NCBI RefSeq assembly: GCF_965223525.1
Contig: NZ_CBDCWX010000005.1
Location: 1,984,001 to 2,048,000 of the forward strand
Origin: Leptofilum sp965223525
Lineage (GTDB): Bacteria; Chloroflexota; Anaerolineae; Promineifilales; Promineifilaceae
Reading direction: 5' to 3'
Length of the DNA: 64,000 nt
Shown: piece by piece, positions 60,260-64,000 of the stretch
Position numbering within the stretch: the stretch's first letter is position 1
Layout: each line of letters starts with the position of its first letter
The notes under the pieces: generated by a model
Told to the model about the DNA's origin: nothing
Seen by the model: only the letters and a program-made list of their open reading frames with translations
Databases searched by the model: none
Position numbers and translations under genes: made by a program

Positions 60260-61150
60260 ATGAATAATTTTGAAGGGAAAGTTGCAGTGATTACGGGGGC
60301 TGGGCGGGGTATTGGCAAAGGAATCGCTCTGCGCTGTGCTCAGGAAGGCATGAAAGTGGTTTTGTCTGGCATTCGGCTAGATCCGCTCAATAAGACGGCC
60401 GCAGAACTCAACAAATTGGGGGCTGAAACATTGATTGTTCAGGCAGATGTTTCATTGGAGGCCGATGTTGAAAATTTGGCTGAAAAAAGCTATGAAGCGT
60501 TTGGTGCAGTCCATTTATTGGTTAATAACGCTGGGGTTGGCTCGCCGGGCAACGTGTGGGAAGCCAGTATGGATGATTGGAATTGGGTCATGAGCGTCAA
60601 TTTCTTCGGTGTACTGTATGGCGTAAGAGCATTTATTCCCCGCATGATTGAGCAAGGTACAGAAGGCCACATCGTCAATGTCTCGTCGGTGGCGGGCCTT
60701 CTTGAAGGCGGTGGGGGTTCCTATGGCGTGTCAAAACACGCCGTTGTTGCGCTTACGGAAGCCCTCTATCACAATTTGGCCGAAGCCGCGCCAAACATCA
60801 ATGTTTCTGCTTATTGTCCAGGTTATGTTAACTCAGAGCTTGATCAAGTCGATTCTGCTAACAGGCCGCGCCCGGCACGCTTCAGCAAGAATGCCAGCAA
60901 ATTTACAGACGAAATGCGCCAAGGTGCTCGGGAAACCTTTGAGAACAAGGGACTGTCCATTGAAGAATCAGCAAACGTGCTTTTTGAAGGCATCAAGGCA
61001 GGCAAACTGTACATTGGCGTACAGGCATTTAGTGAACAAATGCCCCGGCTTGGCGAGGCCATCCACCAAAGGGCCGAAAACATCGTCACTGAACAAAATC
61101 CCGCTCACCCGAGGATGAGTGTCATGAAGGAGAAAGCAGATGAAAGTTAG
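60260..61150 (+). CDS. Short-chain dehydrogenase/reductase, copy 1
   Basis: 296 residues from the ATG after AGGAGA. Classical SDR: cofactor loop VITGAGRGIGKGIAL (about 10-24), NNAG (near 87), catalytic Ser in VSSVAGLLEG (about 142), Tyr 155 and Lys 159 (SYGVSKHA). After the cofactor loop there is Arg (SGIRLD) rather than Asp, suggesting NADP(H). It oxidises or reduces a hydroxyl/keto group, substrate unknown. Closely similar to the SDR at 61700 along its whole length. It lies 11 bp after the kinase and overlaps the cupin gene by 11 bp. Confidence 0.93.
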   Translation: MNNFEGKVAVITGAGRGIGKGIALRCAQEGMKVVLSGIRLDPLNKTAAELNKLGAETLIVQADVSLEADVENLAEKSYEAFGAVHLLVNNAGVGSPGNVWEASMDDWNWVMSVNFFGVLYGVRAFIPRMIEQGTEGHIVNVSSVAGLLEGGGGSYGVSKHAVVALTEALYHNLAEAAPNINVSAYCPGYVNSELDQVDSANRPRPARFSKNASKFTDEMRQGARETFENKGLSIEESANVLFEGIKAGKLYIGVQAFSEQMPRLGEAIHQRAENIVTEQNPAHPRMSVMKEKADES

Positions 61151-61670
61151 ACGCGTTGTGACGGGTGTTAACTCAGACGGAAAAGCAACTGTTGTCAGCG
61201 ATACGGCCGTTCCACCCATCACGCTACAAATGATACCAGGGTGGGAATTCCATAAATTGTGGGGGGCTGATGAGCCTGTTGTTCTTCCCAGCGACGGATC
61301 GCTCCCATCCTTTCCAAAATATTATCCTCCGCCAGGCGGTTTTCGATTCGGTTTATTTACCGTCCCGCCCATGACAGAGGTTAATACCGAAGAGCAAGAC
61401 GCGGAAGCAGCGCTCCAGGAATTGGAAGAAAAATTGCCGGGAATGGCAGAACATTTGGAAGAGGAAGACCCAGGGATGCACACGACCGACACGGTAGATT
61501 TTGAGTATGTCATATCGGGAGAAGTGTGGCTGGAGTTGGATGATGGGGAAGAGGTTCACTTAAAAGCAGGGGATACCCTTGTGCAAAATGGAACGCGCCA
61601 CGCCTGGCGCAATAAAAGCAAAGAGCCTTGTGTGCTGTTTGCTTGCCTAATTGGTGTCGCTCGTCGCTAA
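61140..61670 (+). CDS. Cupin-domain protein
   Basis: 176 residues. The C-terminal half is a small cupin barrel: TVDFEYVISGEVWLELDDGEEVHLKAGDTLVQNGTRHAWRN shows motif 1 (here with Val-Asp-Phe-Glu in place of the usual His pair) and motif 2 (G-D..V..G..HAW). The N-terminal part (FHKLWGADEPVVLPSDGS) is a separate cap. The reduced set of metal ligands (one His, one Glu, one Asp) leaves catalysis uncertain; such proteins can be isomerases, dioxygenases or ligand binders. Its ATG lies inside the end of SDR copy 1. Confidence 0.85.
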   Translation: MKVRRVVTGVNSDGKATVVSDTAVPPITLQMIPGWEFHKLWGADEPVVLPSDGSLPSFPKYYPPPGGFRFGLFTVPPMTEVNTEEQDAEAALQELEEKLPGMAEHLEEEDPGMHTTDTVDFEYVISGEVWLELDDGEEVHLKAGDTLVQNGTRHAWRNKSKEPCVLFACLIGVARR

Positions 61671-61699
61671 AAAACTGAATTCAACAAGGAAGTAACAAA

Positions 61700-62575
61700 A
61701 TGAAAGATTTCAAAGGAAAAGTAGCTGTTATCACTGGCGCAGGGCGCGGCATTGGCCGTGGTATTGCGCTACGCTGTGCCCAAGAAGGGATGAAGGTTGT
61801 CTTGTCAGGCATCAGATTAGAACCATTAACAAAAACTGCATCTGATTTGGAGGCATTGGGTGCTGAAACATTGATTGTTCAAGCCGATGTCTCCCTGGAA
61901 GAAGACGTGGAGAATCTGGCGCGCATAAGTTATGAAGCGTTTGGCGCAGTACATTTGCTGGTTAACAATGCTGGCGTCGGCACACCGGGAAACGTGTGGG
62001 AATGTAGTATGAATGATTGGCATTGGGTCATGGGTGTCAATTTTTACGGTGTACTCTATGGGGTCAGAGCCTTTATTCCGCGCATGATTGAACAGGGGAA
62101 CGCGTGTCATATTGTCAATGTGGCTTCTGTGGCTGGCATTATTGATGGGTACTTCAGTGCTTACAGTACATCAAAACATGCCGTTGTGGGCTTATCTGAG
62201 ACGCTTTATTATCAATTGGCAGCGACTGCGCCACATATCTCAATTTCTGTTTATTGCCCAGGATATGTTGATACAGAGCTTTCTCAGGCCGGTTCAGACG
62301 AGCGCCCACGCCCAGTCCGATTTGGCAAAAAGGTGAAAGACGAGCAACGCAACACGACATCAACTAGCATCGCCAATATATTGTCGATTGAGGAATCGGC
62401 AAATGCTCTTTTTGAAGGGATAAACGCGGGCAAACTTTATATTGGCGTCGACGCATTTAGCGAACAAATGCCAAGATTGGCTGAATTCATTCGGCAACGT
62501 GCTGAGAATATTGTCAATGAGCAAAATCCAGCTATCCCACCGATGAATATCATGGTTGCCAGTGACAAGCAATAG
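61700..62575 (+). CDS. Short-chain dehydrogenase/reductase, copy 2
   Basis: 291 residues after AGGAAG. It has the same motifs as copy 1: VITGAGRGIGRGIAL, SGIRLEPL, NNAG, VASVAGIIDG, Tyr-Ser-Thr-Ser-Lys (AYSTSKHA) and the C-terminal AGKLYIGVDAFSEQMPRL. By eye the two are mostly identical, diverging in the segment before the C-terminus (KKVKDEQRNTTSTS against KNASKFTDEMRQGA), the substrate lid, so they probably act on different or sequential substrates. The G+C and octamer density are lower than in the kinases. Confidence 0.93.
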   Translation: MKDFKGKVAVITGAGRGIGRGIALRCAQEGMKVVLSGIRLEPLTKTASDLEALGAETLIVQADVSLEEDVENLARISYEAFGAVHLLVNNAGVGTPGNVWECSMNDWHWVMGVNFYGVLYGVRAFIPRMIEQGNACHIVNVASVAGIIDGYFSAYSTSKHAVVGLSETLYYQLAATAPHISISVYCPGYVDTELSQAGSDERPRPVRFGKKVKDEQRNTTSTSIANILSIEESANALFEGINAGKLYIGVDAFSEQMPRLAEFIRQRAENIVNEQNPAIPPMNIMVASDKQ

Positions 62576-62625
62576 CTGAGCAGCTATCGAAGAGATTTAT
62601 GAAGCTAGGCAAACAGGAGGCCCAC

Positions 62626-63756
62626 ATGCCCAAGATTTTGGAGATACCTACGACAGCGGAGGAGATAACGGCCGTTTGGCTCACAAATGCGTTAAAAAGT
62701 ACGTGGATCATTGGGGCGGAAACGGCCGTTACTTCCGTAACCAAAACACGTATCGGCGAAGATGAAGGCTTTACTGGCGGCACCCTGCACTGTTGCCAAC
62801 TCACTTACAATACCCCGACAGAAAAGGCACCCGACTCGCTCATTGCCAAACTGGCACCCACCGACCCCGAACTTCGCGCCGCATTTAAGGGAAGTAACAG
62901 GCGCGAAGTTTGCTTTTACACCGAACTCGCCGCCCAAAGCAATTTACCCGTTCCTCATTGCTATTTCGGTGCCTTTGATAGCGAAACAGGAGCCACTATT
63001 CTCCTTCTGCAAGATTTGGGATACTATCGCATGGTCGAATTTGCCACTGGCTGTAAACCACAAGATGCTCAATATGCCGTGCAAGCTCTGGCCACTATCC
63101 ATGCCCAGTTTTGGGATGACCCCCGTGCCCAAAATTTAAGCGGGGCTGATGGCCTCGATGAGTTTCCTATGGCTGAATTATGGTCGCAATATCCTCAGAT
63201 TGTTGCGGAACTGCTGCCAGAAATAGTCATTCCCCCGCAATTTTTTGCTGTCGGCGACATGACTGTAAAGAATATGGACTTTCTGCTCAACCAGCTTGCA
63301 GAAGTTGCCCCAATCACCTGTGTTCATCGAGATTGCCACGTGGACAATATCCTCTTCGGCGTGAATGAGGGAGACGCGCCAGCCCTTATTTTGGATTGGC
63401 AATCTGTGGGCAAAGGCCGGGGAGCTTATGACATTGCCTATTTTTTGATTACCTCTGTGCCCACGGAGCAACGTCGTCAGATAGAACAAACATTGCTACA
63501 TGACTATCATGCACGGCTCAGGCAATTGGGCGTCAAGGATTATAGCTTTGAGCAATGCTGGTTTGACTACCGCCTGGCGGCCATCGGCAAACTGGTGGGG
63601 ACGATCATCGCAACGGTTTTGTTAGATAATTCACCCCCATTTAAACGGTCCTGGCGGCGAACCGATTTACAACGACTGTTGGCATTCTTTGCAGATCACA
63701 AGATAGAGGCGCTTTTGGCATCGTTTTTGGATGCGGGGAATAAAGATAGTGATTGA
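62626..63756 (+). CDS. APH/EcKinase-like phosphotransferase, copy 2
   Basis: 376 residues from the ATG after GGAGG; a longer frame begins at 62599. Motifs: SLIAKLAPTDPELRAAF, catalytic CVHRDCHVDNILFG (Brenner HxDxxxxN) and LILDWQSVGKGRGAYDIAYFL. The N-terminus KILEIPTTAEEITAVWLT and the C-terminal YSFEQCWFDYRLA align with copy 1, while the centre has diverged. It mirrors copy 1 about the cupin gene. Its stop is followed in the same frame by a fragment of a third copy. Confidence 0.85.
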   Translation: MPKILEIPTTAEEITAVWLTNALKSTWIIGAETAVTSVTKTRIGEDEGFTGGTLHCCQLTYNTPTEKAPDSLIAKLAPTDPELRAAFKGSNRREVCFYTELAAQSNLPVPHCYFGAFDSETGATILLLQDLGYYRMVEFATGCKPQDAQYAVQALATIHAQFWDDPRAQNLSGADGLDEFPMAELWSQYPQIVAELLPEIVIPPQFFAVGDMTVKNMDFLLNQLAEVAPITCVHRDCHVDNILFGVNEGDAPALILDWQSVGKGRGAYDIAYFLITSVPTEQRRQIEQTLLHDYHARLRQLGVKDYSFEQCWFDYRLAAIGKLVGTIIATVLLDNSPPFKRSWRRTDLQRLLAFFADHKIEALLASFLDAGNKDSD

Positions 63757-63855
63757 ATAACGGCCGTTTGGCTAACAAAAGCCTTAAAAAGCACGGGGGT
63801 TTTGAGAGATACGGCCGTTTCTCAAGTAAGATTAGCGTTGGAGTCAAATATTTGA
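63757..63855 (+). pseudogene. N-terminal remnant of a third kinase copy
   Basis: Directly after the stop of copy 2, in the same frame, 32 codons read ITAVWLTKALKSTGVLRDTA then VSQVRLALESNI and stop. This aligns with residues about 12-40 of both kinases (EITAVWLTNALKSTWIIGAETAV). No catalytic part follows. It looks like the end of an incomplete tandem duplication or a deletion scar. Confidence 0.7.
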
Positions 63856-63872
63856 GGTTGCTTGGAAGCAGG

Positions 63873-64000
63873 ATGGAACTTCAAGAACGGGTTGACGCAC
63901 TTAATATATTGAATGAGGCTTGGCAAACGGCCGTGGCTGGCAACGGCCGTATCGCTCTAATTAGTGGCGAGGCGGGCATTGGCAAAACCACGCTTGTGGA
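63873..64000 (+). CDS. AAA/STAND ATPase, N-terminal part (cut by window edge)
   Basis: About 42 residues are visible to the window end. MELQERVDALNILNEAWQTA leads to IALISGEAGIGKTTLVE, a Walker A loop of the AAA_16/LuxR-type or adenylate-cyclase-type STAND ATPases. GGAAG lies 4-8 bp before the ATG. In-frame TTG codons a few residues upstream are alternative starts. It is likely to be another large regulator following the duplicated enzyme run. Confidence 0.7.
   Translation, partial: MELQERVDALNILNEAWQTAVAGNGRIALISGEAGIGKTTLV

Larger units (their letters stand above)
1..64000. repeat. Dispersed palindromic octamer ACGGCCGT (about 115 copies)
   Basis: Counted by eye, so approximate. Copies occur in nearly every native gene and several promoters, on average every 550 bp or so. 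Examples begin near 36, 1921, 6183, 12249, 24504, 40648, 47060, 57480 and 63947. Genes with none include the ankyrin gene, the HEPN-like gene and the 117-aa gene. Confidence 0.85.

Noticed and set aside
1..64000. tRNA, rRNA or known riboswitch (including cobalamin upstream of nrdJ or the mutase)
   Set aside because: No T-loop/anticodon arrangement, rRNA-like stretch or B12-box was recognised by eye; leaders of both B12 enzymes are short or unstructured.

Overview
The window looks like chromosomal DNA of a member of the Chloroflexota, probably Anaerolineae-like. This is inferred from gene content only: a B12-dependent ribonucleotide reductase with NrdR, lipoproteins with Thr/Pro-rich 'TPTPT' linkers, large MalT/LuxR and SARP-STAND regulators, and a full division/cell-wall cluster. 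No rRNA, tRNA or CRISPR array was seen. The DNA is saturated with the palindromic octamer ACGGCCGT (about 115 copies by eye, where about one is expected by chance). It lies mostly inside genes, where it is read as Thr-Ala-Val, x-Gly-Arg or Arg-Pro.

Layout. 1-8.7 kb holds mixed housekeeping and accessory genes: the end of a tRNA nucleotidyltransferase, an ankyrin protein, a PEP/pyruvate-binding protein, a HIT hydrolase, a LysM/M23 lipoprotein, a DUF2344 protein, a phosphodiester-glycosidase-like lipoprotein, an orphan and an AT-rich HEPN-like gene. 8.7-13.2 kb holds nrdJ, nrdR and an MFS transporter. 13.2-31.1 kb is one minus-strand dcw cluster reading mraZ-rsmH-ftsL-ftsI-murF-mraY-murD-ftsW-murG-cvpA-like-murC-murB-ddl-ftsQ-ftsA-ftsZ; murE is missing. 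It ends in a strong terminator and begins at four GTGG repeats spaced exactly 10 bp apart. 31.3-35.5 kb holds small and envelope proteins, including a membrane protein with tandem death-like (effector-associated-type) domains. 35.6-43.3 kb is a two-gene NRPS locus (A-T, then C-T-C-A-T-TE). It is followed by an FHA membrane protein and the flippase murJ. 46-52.4 kb holds a vapBC pair, a MalT-type regulator, a SnoaL-like protein, a dihaem cytochrome and a membrane protein/HTH pair. 52.5-56 kb holds a nucleotidyltransferase pair, methylmalonyl-CoA mutase and a secreted zincin. 56.1-64 kb is a SARP-STAND regulator followed by a mirrored run kinase-SDR-cupin-SDR-kinase with a third kinase remnant, then the start of an AAA ATPase.

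How the genes work together. The dcw cluster plus distal murJ supplies lipid II synthesis, flipping and the divisome. NrdJ and NrdR provide and control dNTPs, and both NrdJ and the mutase imply B12 use. The two NRPS genes should make a small acyl- or aminoacyl-peptide released by a cysteine thioesterase. The 56-64 kb run looks like a regulated catabolic or tailoring unit of unknown substrate.

Two dispersed systems stand out beyond the genes. One is the ACGGCCGT octamer. The other is a set of intergenic hairpins built from reiterated short words (GGTAATC, GAATTAGGA, GGTGGCTGG, CACAGAGGA and others), found in most gaps of the dcw cluster and elsewhere. There are also MITE-like elements with AGGACTTACGCA ends.
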